A stretch of DNA of 64,000 nucleotides, taken from Ovis canadensis. Taxonomy: Eukaryota > Chordata > Mammalia > Artiodactyla > Bovidae. Positions 9,344-19,655 of the stretch are shown here, piece by piece. Numbering within the stretch: the first letter of the stretch is position 1; every line of letters starts with the position of its first letter. The notes below the pieces were generated by a model. That model searched no databases. It saw only the letters and a list, made by a program, of their open reading frames with translations, and was not told the origin of the DNA. Location of the stretch: NCBI RefSeq assembly GCF_042477335.2, contig NC_091262.1, positions 14,776,001 through 14,840,000 of the forward strand, read 5' to 3'. Position numbers and translations under genes: made by a program.

Positions 9344-10655
9344 TTAGATTAGTACAAACGTAATCACAGTTTCAGTATGTAATTTAAATTATTGTAAATA
9401 GGCTCAAATGCATCTTTATTATAGTAATCAAAATAGGAACCATTACAATGAGGAACCACAACAAAATAGGAACCATTATAAACACACTTTTGCCAACAAG
9501 AAATAAACTTATTCCTGTATCATAAAAATCCATGCTTTGAGAGTCAACAAACTCTTGGAAAGCATTTTCTGCCTCCTGCTGGTTGTGGAAGCATTTTGCC
9601 TGCCAAAAGTTGTCAAGATGTTTGAAGAGTTAGTCGGAGAGAGGTCAGGTGAATATAGAGGATGAGGCAAAATGTCATAGCCGGATTCATTCAAACTTTA
9701 AAATGTTGGTTGTGTGACATGCAGTTGGGCATTGGTCATGCAGAATTAGGCCTTTTCTGTTGACCAATGCTGGCTGCAGGCATTGCAGTATTCCATGCGC
9801 CTCATTAATTTGCTGAGCATTCTTCTCAGGCCTAATGGCTTCACCAGGATTCAGAAAGATGTGGTTCATTAGACCAGCAGCAGACCACTAAGCAGTGACC
9901 ATGACCATTTTGGGTTGCAAAAACCCCACATTTTTTTGGCATTAGAAAGTGCTTTGGAGCTTCTTCTCACTCCAACTACTGAGCTGGTCACCACTGTCAT
10001 ATAAAATCCACTTTTCATCACACTTCACAATCCAATTGAGAAACTCTCGTTGCGTAGAATAAGAGAAGACAACACTTCAAAAGGATGACTTTTTTTGATT
10101 TCCAGTCAGCTCATGAGACACCCATTTATCAAGCTTTTTCACCTTTTCAATTTAGTTCAAATGCCGAATGACCTTAGAATGGTTGACACTGAGTTCTTCG
10201 GCAACTTCTCTTGTAGTTAGTTGTAAGAGGATCAGCTGTGATGATCCTCTCAACTGGTTGTTGTCAACTTCTGATGGCAGGCTGCTGTGCTCCTCATTTT
10301 TTAGGGCCTTATCTACTTTGCAAAACTTCTTGAACCACCACTGCACTGTATATTCGTTAGCAGTTTCTGGGCCAGATGTGTTGTTGATGTTGCAAATTGT
10401 CTCTGCTGCTCTACAACCCATTTTGAACTCACATAAGAAAATCGCTCAAATTTGCTTTTTGTCTAACAACATTTCCCAAGTCTAAAATACATATATAATA
10501 CACAACAAGTAATAAGTCATCAGCAAAAAAAGCATAAAGCAAGATATGTGCATTAAAATGATCTAAGTATAACCACATTTATTTAAGAATGTATTCCAAT
10601 ATCAAACAGCAAAGTTCGACAAAGCATAACTGCAATTACTTTTGCACCAACCTAA
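9344..10655 (-). mobile_element. mariner-type DNA transposon with both inverted repeats
   Basis: The right end reads, on the minus strand, TTAGGTTGGTGCAAAAGTAA. The left end reads TTAGATTAGTACAAACGTAA on the plus strand, and both continue with a matching CAGTT. The length of about 1312 bp fits a complete mariner of the Hsmar1-like type. A TA follows the right end, as expected for mariner target duplication. The left flank is TT rather than TA, so one base there has changed. Confidence 0.88.
9509..10421 (-). pseudogene. mariner transposase, broken
   Basis: The N-terminal part (10152-10421, 89 codons) begins MGCRAAETICNIN and contains the helix-turn-helix DNA-binding half, with TVQWWFKKF near residue 25 and REVAEELSVNHSKVIRHLN at the end. 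The catalytic half survives as scraps. HDQCPTACHT (9687-9869) stands where mariner has its second aspartate (HDNARPHT-like). YSPDLSPTN (9509-9694) stands where the third aspartate region (YSPDLAPSD-like) is expected. Transposase would cut and paste the element at TA sites. Stops and frameshifts separate these parts, the DNARPH motif is altered and the usual third Asp position reads N. The protein is dead, though an internally deleted but end-intact element could in principle have been moved in trans. Confidence 0.8.
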
Positions 10656-11159
10656 TAATTCCTGCTAAGCATGATACTGATTGCAACTGTTATTTCAGTA
10701 CTTAATGCAAAGTTGCTGAAATGAATTTATTTCCACAAATTTCATTTGTTCACCCATTAAATGCTAGTTTCTTAAATCATAATAATTCTGACAATATTTG
10801 ATATTATACATTTCATGGATTAGATAATTGAGCTTAAAATAAATAACATGTTGATGTTCCATGCCTAAACTTCATAGAGCTAGGGTGTAAATCCAGGTGT
10901 GTGTGTGTGTGTGTGTGTGTCTGCTTTCCCAGAAGACAAAGATAAATTTTTAGAATTTCAAGAATATGTTTCATTGAAATGTTTTCTCAATTTTCCAGTC
11001 ATCACTTTTTATTCATTGCTTCCTAAAAGTATTATGAGAAGAATATTCTTAAATTGTTACCTGAACAGAAAGCTCCTTGTCCCTCCTTTTCCATACTGTT
11101 CAGTTCAAACAAGGCTTCTGAAAGCCTCAGCCGGCCTGCTCTGCCCCTGTTCCCTTGCA
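10656..11159. other. unassigned sequence with a TG repeat
   Basis: Apart from the dinucleotide run at 10897-10920 I see nothing recognisable. A 118-codon frame at 10899-11255 starts inside the TG run and has no family features. Confidence 0.5.
10897..10920. repeat. (GT)12 microsatellite
   Basis: Twelve uninterrupted GT units. Confidence 0.95.
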
Positions 11160-11582
11160 GTACTTAGTCCTGGTTGCGTGATTTGGGGCCAGTTGCTTGT
11201 CATCTTTACGCTTCAAGTTTTCATCTATAAAACTGATGATATTGTAATGATTTAAGATACAGTGTGTTGCTCAGGACTTGGGTCAGTGCCTCATGCTTGT
11301 GCTAGGTTGCTTCGGTCATGTCCAGCTCTGTGCAATCCTATGGACTGTAGCCCACCGGGTTCCTCTGTCCATGGGATTATCCAGGCAAGAATACTGGAGT
11401 TGCCATGTCCTCCTCCAGGGGATCTTCCCAACCCCAGGAGCAATTCCACATCTCCTGTATTGGCAGGTAGGTTCTTTACCACTAGTACCACCCGAGCAGC
11501 TCAGTGTCACTTTAACCTCTGCACCACCAGGGAAACCCTAACACAATATAAATGCTCAATAAATGCTTGTGAATGAGTGGGT
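11160..11582 (+). mobile_element. MIR SINE split by a Bov-tA
   Basis: The left part ends 'ctataaaactgatgatattg' and the right part reads 'gctcaataaatgcttgtgaa', together giving MIR order. The Bov-tA at 11295-11540 lies between them. Confidence 0.6.
11295..11540 (-). mobile_element. Bov-tA SINE
   Basis: Reverse complement of the Bov-tA body ('ggtcatgtccagctctgtgc', 'caggcaagaatactggag', 'ctccaggggatcttccc') and a rearranged tRNA-like head ending 'ccaccagggaaaccc'. Inserted in the MIR. Confidence 0.85.
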
Positions 11583-11658
11583 GAATGGATGAAAATGTTT
11601 TAATCTGTCAAATTGTCAATCTTGACAAAATGATTTGGGTACAAGTAGTATCTTTGGG

Positions 11659-11928
11659 CGGAGAAGGCAATGGCAACCCACTCCAGTACTCTTGCCTGGA
11701 AACTCTCATGAACAGAGGAGCCTGGAAGGCTGCAGACCATGGAGTCGCAAAGAGTTGGACACCACTGAGCAACTTCACTTTCACTTTTCATTTTCATGCA
11801 TTGGAGAAGGAAATGGCAACCCACTCCAGTGTTCTTGCCTGGAGAATCCCAGGGATGGGGGAGCCTGGTGGGCTGTTGTCTATGGGGTCACACAGAGTCA
11901 GACACGACTGAAGCGACTTAGCAGCAGC
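11659..11928 (+). mobile_element. Bov-A2 SINE (dimer)
   Basis: Two Bov-A monomers in tandem, beginning GGAGAAGGCAATGGCAACCC and GGAGAAGGAAATGGCAACCC, with an AGC-rich tail. Flanked by a perfect 12-bp duplication AGTATCTTTGGG at 11647-11658 and 11929-11940. Confidence 0.97.
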
Positions 11929-11940
11929 AGTATCTTTGGG

Positions 11941-12575
11941 AACTGATTCCCAAAAAAACAGTAGGGAAGTAAGGAAGTAAGTTAAGGAAGGGAGACAATG
12001 AATAAAGTTGATAAACATACTATCAATCAAGCATCCAGTATAGGCAACTAGCAAGTATATATTATAATTAATAAATTAGTTGAGTGGTGGCATTTTGAAA
12101 ATTAGACATTTCAATATTTTTCCCACTAGTTTCAGCAGCATTGCCTGAAAGAATTTTACACTGATGGCTATACAATCACAATTTTTCCTCCATTCCTTCT
12201 GTGTATATTAGATGTTTTCTTCAGTAAAGAAGATCTTGTCCTCCTAACTACCACTTTTGTTTAGTATTAATGTGGATTCATAGCTTCTCTTTTTATTCCA
12301 TGTGGCATAATATATTACATCATTATTCTTTTTGGTGCTCAGATTGTCCTAGATTTGGCCAATCCAGACCCCTAAAGCCAATTGTGTATACTTTTGACAT
12401 GTCCTGATCAGTCTGACCATATCTTTGATTTTGGTTCAATGGGTCACTTTTTCTGTCCCAGACTTGGACTCAGTCATTTCTCAGAAACCTGGTTCCTGTT
12501 AGTAAAGTGGGTACTAGTCATTGCATCTCACTTGTCATTTCTTCAATGCCTATACTTATGGAATATATATGTGTT

Positions 12576-12607
<32 letters not shown>

Positions 12608-12875
12608 AATGATATTTCATATCCAACAATGCTGAGTTCTTTCACATCTTCTCTTGTTCTGTATTTATTTCTCTTCTCCCACAATGAAAACCCAATATAT
12701 TTATCACATTCTCTATCTTAACGGTACACACACATGACCAATACCACTATCAACTACAAATGTACTAAGTTCCAGATTGCTTTGCAATTTTTCAGTCCTT
12801 AAACTAAATTTCCATAAAGATGTTCAGAGTGTTATGTTCAGAAGTTTCTTGAGTTAATTCTTATTACTGATACAT
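11941..12875. other. unassigned AT-rich stretch
   Basis: No convincing gene or repeat family except the dinucleotide tract at 12563-12607. Frames of up to 76 codons show no motifs. Confidence 0.5.
12563..12607. repeat. (TG)n(TA)n microsatellite
   Basis: An interrupted TG tract leading directly into about ten TA units. Confidence 0.9.
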
Positions 12876-12876
12876 C

Positions 12877-13146
12877 GGAGAAGGCAATGGCACCCCACTC
12901 CAGTACTCCTGCCTGGAAAATCCCATGGACAGAGGAGCCTGGAAGGCTGCAGTCCATGGGGTCACTAGGAGTCAGACATGACTGAGCGACTTCACTTTCA
13001 CTTTTCACTTTCATGCGTTGGAGAAGGAAATGGCAACCCACTCCAGTGTTCTTGCCTGAAGAATCCCAGGGCCGGGGGAGCCTGGTGGGCTGCCGTCTAT
13101 GGAGTCACACAGAGTCGGACACGACTGAAGCGACTTAGCAGCAGCG
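12877..13146 (+). mobile_element. Bov-A2 SINE (dimer)
   Basis: Both monomers are complete, with junction 'cactttcatgcgttggagaa' and tail 'gcgacttagcagcagc'. It is close in sequence to the copy at 11659. No clear flanking duplication. Confidence 0.95.
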
Positions 13147-13287
13147 GTCCTTTAGTAAATCCCTCAAGAAAAGATTGAGCATACAGTATTCCCTGAGTTT
13201 GCACATATTTTAAACTGTTTTCCTATAGCTTCATGTTGAAAGGACAACTTGATAGGCTATAAAAAAGTTCCTTGGTTCACATTTTAT

Positions 13288-13478
13288 TGTTTGTTTGTTT
13301 GTTTTACATTTTAAGCTATATTTATTATATTTATTTATGTGGCTGTGCCTGGTCTTAGTTGCAGAACAGGGGATCCTTGATGCGGCAGGTGGGATGCAGC
13401 TCCCTGAGCAGGGCTGGGACCTGGGGCTCCTGCGCTGAGAGCATGGAGCCTTAGCCACTGCGCCACCAGGGACGTCCC
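13288..13478 (-). mobile_element. CHR-type tRNA-derived SINE
   Basis: The minus strand begins with the tRNA-like head GGGGACGTCCCTGGTGGCGC, followed by a diverged B-box region and a tail of ATAAATA repeats. A perfect 10-bp duplication CACATTTTAT occurs at 13278-13287 and 13479-13488. Confidence 0.9.
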
Positions 13479-13488
13479 CACATTTTAT

Positions 13489-14189
13489 CCGTGCTCTTCA
13501 AGTGTGTGTCACTCCGCTCTTTCTTCACTTTTGTTGCCTTAGAGAAGTCTCATGACAGCTGGATTTTCTGTCCTTTGTAAGAACTTTGACTTTTAGCATG
13601 GAGTCCAGATTTTTCTTTATTTTTAATGTCTAAAAGTTTTACTAAGACAGGATTTGGAGATGACCAGTTTTCCAAGTTCAGCACAGTGAGGTCCTTTTCA
13701 ACATACAAATTCCGATCTTTTTTATTTCCATATTATCTTTTTGAAATACAGTCATAAGACTGCAGCTAGGACTGGCATGAATTCATCCCAACAGTGGAAG
13801 TGATACATACATCCATAATCAGTCTGAAGCAGACCTAAAAACCTGAAAGAACATCTGTCTCTCACTCCTTTGTTATTCACCACTGTTGCACTGTTCCTGC
13901 TCCCTTAGCTCACACCTTTGACCTGGTGGAGTGTTTTGTATGACCAGCTAACAAAGAAGAAAAAGATCTGAACTTGATTCACAATGGGTCACCTTGTGAC
14001 GTTCATGTGATGAGAAAATGAAAACCAGTTTTGTAGGGTAGGGGAAAGCCTCTCAATAGGTAGAGCTTTGAGTGGTACATCATCCATTTTTTCATGGAGA
14101 GAGAAGGTATGGATACACATGGACTCATGAGCAATAGTAAATAACTTAGCTAATTGGTCAGGAGGTACAGACAAAATTTTTCTAGATGG
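13489..14189. other. unassigned stretch
   Basis: I recognise no gene or repeat family here. Short frames only. Confidence 0.5.
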
Positions 14190-16126
14190 TAAGAGACTAA
14201 GAGCATTCCCTCAAGATCATGATTAAGACAAGGATTTTCACTCTCATTTCTATTCGTTTTCTTGCAGGTCCTAGCCAGTGAAATAGGCAAGATGAAAAAA
14301 TAGCATAGAAATTAGAAAGGAAAAAGTAATACTATTATTATTCATAGGTGACAAAATTATATACTTTGCTATAATAAAGAGAATCCAAATGAATCTATAA
14401 GCCTACTTTAAGAATTAGTAAGGAATTTTGCAAGATTGTTTGAAACAAAGCCAACATATAAAAATTAAAGCTTTTTCTATATGTTAACAATAAGAAACTA
14501 GAAAATGAAAATAATTTAAACATTACTATAGCATTGACTGGAAAATCCCGTGGATGGAGGAGCCTGGAAGGCTGCAGTCCATGGGGTCGCTGAGGGTCAG
14601 ACACGACCCTCACTCTTCACTGTCATGCATCGGAGAAGGAAACGGCAACCCACTCCAGCGTTCTGGCCGGAAGAATCCCAGGCTGGTGGGCTGCCGCCTA
14701 TGGGGTCGCACAGAGTCGGACATGACTGAAGCAACTTAGCAGCAGCAGCATAGCATTGAAAAAGCAACAAATACTTAGTAAGTGTAATAAGAGATATACT
14801 ACTCCTCAATACAAAATTACAAAATATTTCTTGGAGAAATTAAAGTTCTAAATAAATAAAATTTATTGCATCTTTATGTATTAGTTGACTCATTTTAAGA
14901 TGTAATTATCTTTAAATCAATGTACATATTCAACGTAATTGTGATTCAAAAACACCAGCATTATTTTGTGTAAGTTAGCAGGCTGGTTTTAAAATTCACA
15001 TAGAATAAAATATTTAAGATAAGTTTAACAAAAGGGGTGCAAGACATACACTGAAAACTACATTGCTAAAAGAAATTAAATGAGAATTAAATAAAGGGAG
15101 AGGTATACCATGTGCATAGATTGGAAGATTCAATCTTCTTAAGATTTCAAGTCTCTCTCAAGCTAATCTGTGGATGCAATGAAACTTTTTTTGTAGAAAT
15201 AAAATTATCCTAAAATTTATGTGGAATTAGCCAAAATAATTTTTTGAAAAATGGTTCTTTTGTTTGTTCTTTTGTATACTACATGATTTTAAATTTCATG
15301 ATAAAGCTAAAGTAAATAAGACAGTTTGGTGTTAATATGAGGTTAGATTTATAGACAGATGAATCAGGATAGAGAGTCTCCAAATAAATTTACTTCTATG
15401 GTCAACTGATCTCCAACTAAGTGCCACAGCAAGTCAATGCGGTAAAGCATAGTCTTCTAAATTAATGATGCTGGGACAACTGGATATTCGTGAACTATAC
15501 TCTTATCTTATATCAGGCAAAAATTAACTGAAAATGAATCAGAGACCTAAACATAAGAGCTAAAATGATAAACTTTTAGGAGAAAACATAGGAGAAAAAA
15601 TTTTGTAAAGATTTCTTTGGTATGACAACACCAAAGCACAATCCATAAAAGAACACAATAAATTGAACATCATACTTTTTTTTTTTCAAAATCTTATCAA
15701 AACACAAATAGTAAAATGAAGATCCACAGACTGGAGACAATATTTGCAAATTATATATCCAATAAAGGAAGTATTCAGAACATATAAAGAACTCTTACAA
15801 ATCAATACTAAGAGGATAGACAATCCAATTTGAAGTTAGCCAAATATTTGACTAGTCCTTTCACCAAATATAATATTCAAATAATTAATGTAAGATATTG
15901 AACATAATTAGTATGGAGATTCAAATTAAAATCACAAAAAGATACCACATCATGTCTACTAGGATGACTTCAGTCACAAAAGTTGATAATATCAAGCATT
16001 GTCCAAGATGTGGAAAAATTTCTGGTGGGTATATAAAATGGTACAGCCACTTTGGAAAGTAGTTTGGAATTTCCTTAAAAGTTAATCATGTATTTATCAT
16101 ATAACTCAGCAATGCTACTCCTAGAT
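14190..16126 (+). mobile_element. old L1, ORF2 3' half (part 1)
   Basis: Diverged L1 ORF2 on the plus strand. The order of recognisable pieces is 'gcaggtcctagccagtgaaa', a damaged motif-C region near 14340, 'ttctatatgttaacaataag', later 'gtacagccactttggaaag' and 'caatgctactcctagat'. It is full of stops. A Bov-A2 and a 1.9-kb retrocopy interrupt it. Confidence 0.8.
14538..14749 (+). mobile_element. Bov-A2 SINE, 5'-shortened
   Basis: The first monomer lacks its start and the second is complete apart from a short deletion. Perfect 10-bp duplication ATAGCATTGA at 14528-14537 and 14750-14759. Confidence 0.93.
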
Positions 16127-18009
16127 TTCTTTTCTTTTCTTTCTTTCTTTTTTTTTTTTTTTTGAGAAACAGAAGTTAATTAGTAATATGCATTGCACAT
16201 ACATGTGGGAGCACCAGTGATGGGTAACTCAAGGGGATGATTACAACTTAGTCTCTGTGGCATCTTAACAAAAGAACAACACACTTTGAGACGTGGCAAA
16301 AAAAAAAAAAAAAAAAAAAAAAAAAGGAAAAGGACTTTAAATTTCTACACCAGCAAATTGTGGGAAGGCAAATACAGAGTGGGAACTTATGAAAGACAAA
16401 GTCTTGTTAGTAAAATTTGTTAGGTAGATTCCTCTGGTGCCATCTCTGAGCTGGTAAGAGTCTAGAGGTATTTTCAGTGATTAACTTCAGTCCTTTCTGG
16501 TAGAGAAGGGTAAAGGGACACCTTTCTGAACTTCGGTCCTACTTTTAGGTAAATACTGAGCGAACGCAGAGCTTTTCTTATATCCTCTTCTCAACTGCCT
16601 GCAGTTCAAAGTAATCTTTATGCCAAAGTGATATATTTTGGGGTGGCTCACTCTGCTGCCCTTCATATATCTGGCATGCAGAAGGAATCTGTGAAGTGCG
16701 GCATTTTCCCATCTTTCCTGAAATTTAAGTTGTTTGCACTCGCTTCTGCCCCTCATATTTACTGGGCACAGATTTTGTTCCTAAGCCTGTGCCAGGGGCC
16801 ATGAGACACAGACACTCACAGTAGAGGGTGCCGTGACGGAACGAACTGGGAGGACAGGAGCTGGGGAGAACGCTGCACGGTGCAGGTAGCCCGCCAGTGT
16901 CCCCCACACCGAGGTCAGCAGGCTGAAGGGAAGCTGCCAGAAAGGCAAGCATATGGATCAGCGACGACCTGGGATGAACAGGGGTTCTAGCTGTGTAGAC
17001 TTTCTGGGTTCTATTTGATAGGGCATTGATTCGAAAGCCAGCATCTAGGGAGAGGCTGCTGAGTGCCAGGCGCCGGGTCAGTGAGGAGCATGAGGCTGAC
17101 TAAGCCAGCCCCTGCTCTCAGGAGACTTGTCCTCTGAATCAAGCCCTCCCCACACCGCAGTGGGGATAGGAAGCAGCAAGTTGAAATACACACATAATTT
17201 GTGTCTGATCTATGTCACGGACCACCTGCTAGTCCGCAGAGGCGAGGGCGGAGGTCTGGGGCGCTCTGACCATTCGGCTGCTGGACCTGGTGATGGTCTC
17301 TGACCCCAGAGGAAGTCAGCAGGCACGTGATGGCCCAGTCCGACCGCCTCTGTCTCTCAAGTGACAGCATTTCTGAGGTTCTTCTTCTTGAAAGCCAGTT
17401 GCCAGGAAACCTTCATGAGCGGCAGAAATCAGACTCCACCCCTGGGGGGTCAGCAGTGTCTCTCCCCAGCTGTCTCCGGCAGAATCCAAAGGCCACCACG
17501 TCACATTGTTATAAATGCCACCTTTCCAAGAAAACTTACGCTGCCCTGTGAAACCGGGTCACCTCTGCGGGGCTGTGAGAAGGGTGTCACTCTCAGCGGC
17601 CTCCTGGTAACTGTTCACGGGGGCTGTCATCTCAGCAGGAGCCCTGCGCAAGCAGCAGACCTGGTGTCTGACCAGTAGCTGGTGCTGGCAGAGCGCGTGC
17701 CGGGGCAGGGACTTGGCCCTGCGTTCCTGCGCTCTGTGGACCGACCTGCCACGGCATTTGCCCTGCTCTGGTGACGATGGCTTTGCCCCCGTTAGGGTGT
17801 GGTGGCTCTAGGGCTGGTCTGTCAAACCCCACACGTGCTGCAGAAGACAGAGTCCAGTTCAAGAAAAGCTGCTTCCACCTGCCAGGGCTCGAGCACAAAG
17901 GGAGGCAGCGCTTCCCCGAAGAGCAAATAAAGGAGCCAGTTGGGAAGGTGGGGAAAGGCTCTTGGGATCCCACCGCTGGTTCTGGCAACTACCCCAGCAG
18001 CAGCTGGGC
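16127..18009 (-). pseudogene. Retroposed transcript of unknown origin (1.9 kb)
   Basis: This block is bounded by a perfect 12-bp duplication CTACTCCTAGAT at 16115-16126 and 18010-18021. On the minus strand it ends in a poly(A) tract (T-run at 16143-16162). These are the hallmarks of an L1-mediated retrocopy of a polyadenylated RNA. The 5' two thirds (about 16750-18009) are GC-rich, unlike the flanking AT-rich L1. The 3' part is AT-rich and has an internal A-run (T-run on the minus strand) at 16298-16325. MIR-like scraps seem to be embedded ('ctggcacaggcttagg' and 'cgcctggcactcagcag' on the minus strand), suggesting a long 3' UTR or a noncoding RNA. The longest minus-strand frames are 118, 89, 75 and 74 codons and match no family I know. 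I do not recognise the source gene. Confidence 0.75.
16298..16325. repeat. poly(A) run inside retrocopy
   Basis: About 28 uninterrupted A on the plus strand. It is not the retrocopy tail, which is the T-run at 16143-16162. It may come from an older SINE or polypyrimidine tract in the source RNA. Confidence 0.9.
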
Positions 18010-18525
18010 CTACTCCTAGATCTCTATCCACCAGGAAGAAAAACATATATCCCCATCAAGACTTGTATGTGAATGTCTATATAGCATTATCCATAATAGC
18101 AAAAACTGGAAGCAATGTAAGTCTCCACCAATTGGTATATCTGTACAATAGTATGCTAATCAACAATAAAAAAGGATCAAACTATTGCTACATACAACAT
18201 GGATAAATGTTGAAACATTGTGCTAAATTGGAAGAAGCCAGATAGAAAACACTGTATATTGTATAATTCCATTTGTATAAAATTTCTAGAAAAAGGAAAA
18301 CTGAAGAGACCAAAGATGATCAGAGGCTGCCAAGAGCTTTTAGTGGGAGCAGGGATAAGTTGCAAATGGACATGAGAGAACTTCATGGAGTGATGCAGTT
18401 GTTTTGCAATTATATTGCGATGATGTTTGCATAACTGTAATTTACTAAAAATTGTTTTAACTATACACTTACAATGAGTGAATTTCATAATATGTAGATT
18501 ATAATTCAGTAAAGAGACATGAAAA
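18010..18525 (+). mobile_element. old L1, 3' end (part 2)
   Basis: Continues the L1 at 14190-16126 without a gap: 'ctcctagatctctatccacc', 'cataatagcaaaaactggaa', 'gataaatgttgaaacattg'. This is the typical end of ORF2 and the 3' UTR of old L1s. Confidence 0.8.
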
Positions 18526-19051
18526 CAAAAAGTATGTCAGAATTATTAGATTACTTTTGTTGGTAGGCATAGTCACTGAATGTTAAAAGTTGTTTCTCTC
18601 TCCTTTTCTCTCTTTCTGTGTTTTGTTCCATTTGCCAGGGTATATATATTCACTTGAGAATCCTCTGGAGTCCAAGTCATCTCACTCTCAATATATGGTT
18701 GCTTCATGCTTTCTTGCTTGTAGCCTGACCAAACTGGTCCCGGGAGTTTAAATATAAAGGACAAAGCTTTGTTCTTTGATATAGCATTTGTTGGAACCTA
18801 TCCTGAGAGTTATTAGGAATATGTAGATATGTTGATAAAGACACACTATGATTTTTTTTTTTAGTTAGGATTTGACAGTTGATTACCACAGTAGGAGAGT
18901 AGTATTCAAGTAAGGGAGATTGGTAGGGCAGGACTTGGGCATGCCTGGGTTCCTAAGAGAAATACTCTGAGAAAGCACCATAATATTCTTCTTCACCACA
19001 ATGCTGGGCTGAGAAGATATGTGCACAGGGACAGGCATTTGGAGACAAGTA
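18526..19051. other. unassigned stretch
   Basis: No gene, RNA or repeat family recognised. Confidence 0.5.
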
Positions 19052-19266
19052 CTGGCTTCCCTGGTGGCTCAGATGGTAAAGAATTCACCTGCAACGTGGG
19101 AGACCTGGGTTCTATCACTGGATTGGGAAGATCCCCTGGAGGTGGGCATGGCAACCCACTCCAGTTTTCTTGCCTGGAGAATCCCCATGGACAGAAGAGC
19201 TTGGTGGGCTATAGTTCATGGGGTCACAAAGAGTCAATAGAATTGAGCAACTAAGCACAGCACAGC
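19052..19266 (+). mobile_element. Bov-tA SINE
   Basis: Full-length structure: tRNA-like head GGCTTCCCTGGTGGCTCAGA, the B-box region 'gggttctatcac', a Bov-A body and an 'agcacagcac' tail. Confidence 0.95.
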
Positions 19267-19337
19267 ACCAGGAGGAGAATTTGAGGCTGCAAGTGTCATC
19301 AGCAGTACTTAATTAGGGTTAGGTTAGTAAGAAAGAA

Positions 19338-19455
19338 CCCACTCCAGTGTTCTTGCCTGGAAAATCCCAGGGACGGGGGAGCCTGTTGGGCTGCCATCTA
19401 TGGGGTCGCACAGAGTCGGACACGACTGAAATGACTTAGCAGTAGCAGCAGCAGC
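19338..19455 (+). mobile_element. Bov-A monomer (3' half of Bov-A2)
   Basis: Single 5'-truncated monomer with AGC tail. Perfect 12-bp duplication AGTAAGAAAGAA at 19326-19337 and 19456-19467. Confidence 0.95.
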
Positions 19456-19544
19456 AGTAAGAAAGAATCTTCATTTTGACTATAGAGTGAGACTGTATTA
19501 ATACCTCAATGGCTCAGGTCCTCAGCCTAGAACTATCTTTATCT

Positions 19545-19641
19545 GGATATATATATCCATATCTATATACATATATATCCATATATTACATACATATATG
19601 TATATCATGTATATTATATATATATATATGAAACATTCCAT
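19545..19641. repeat. AT-rich (TA/CATA) tract
   Basis: Mixed TATATA, CCATATC and ACATATA units. It provides part of the target site for the adjacent BovB. Confidence 0.85.
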
Positions 19642-19655
19642 TTCTTTTCCATATA

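Noticed and set aside
12563-12607. TG/TA tract as a regulatory site
   Set aside because: Only a microsatellite is visible; no nearby gene or promoter supports a regulatory role.
16298-16325. Poly(A) run as the tail of a separate plus-strand retrocopy
   Set aside because: No target duplication surrounds it, and it lies within the minus-strand retrocopy whose own tail and duplication are clear.
17632-17988. 118-codon frame in the retrocopy as a coding gene
   Set aside because: It overlaps frames on both strands in GC-rich sequence, shows no domain, and neighbouring frames of similar length exist; composition alone explains it.
19052-19130. tRNA gene suggested by A- and B-box-like sequence
   Set aside because: It is the tRNA-derived head of a Bov-tA SINE; it has no cloverleaf and continues into the Bov-A body. 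The same holds for the other SINE heads in the window.
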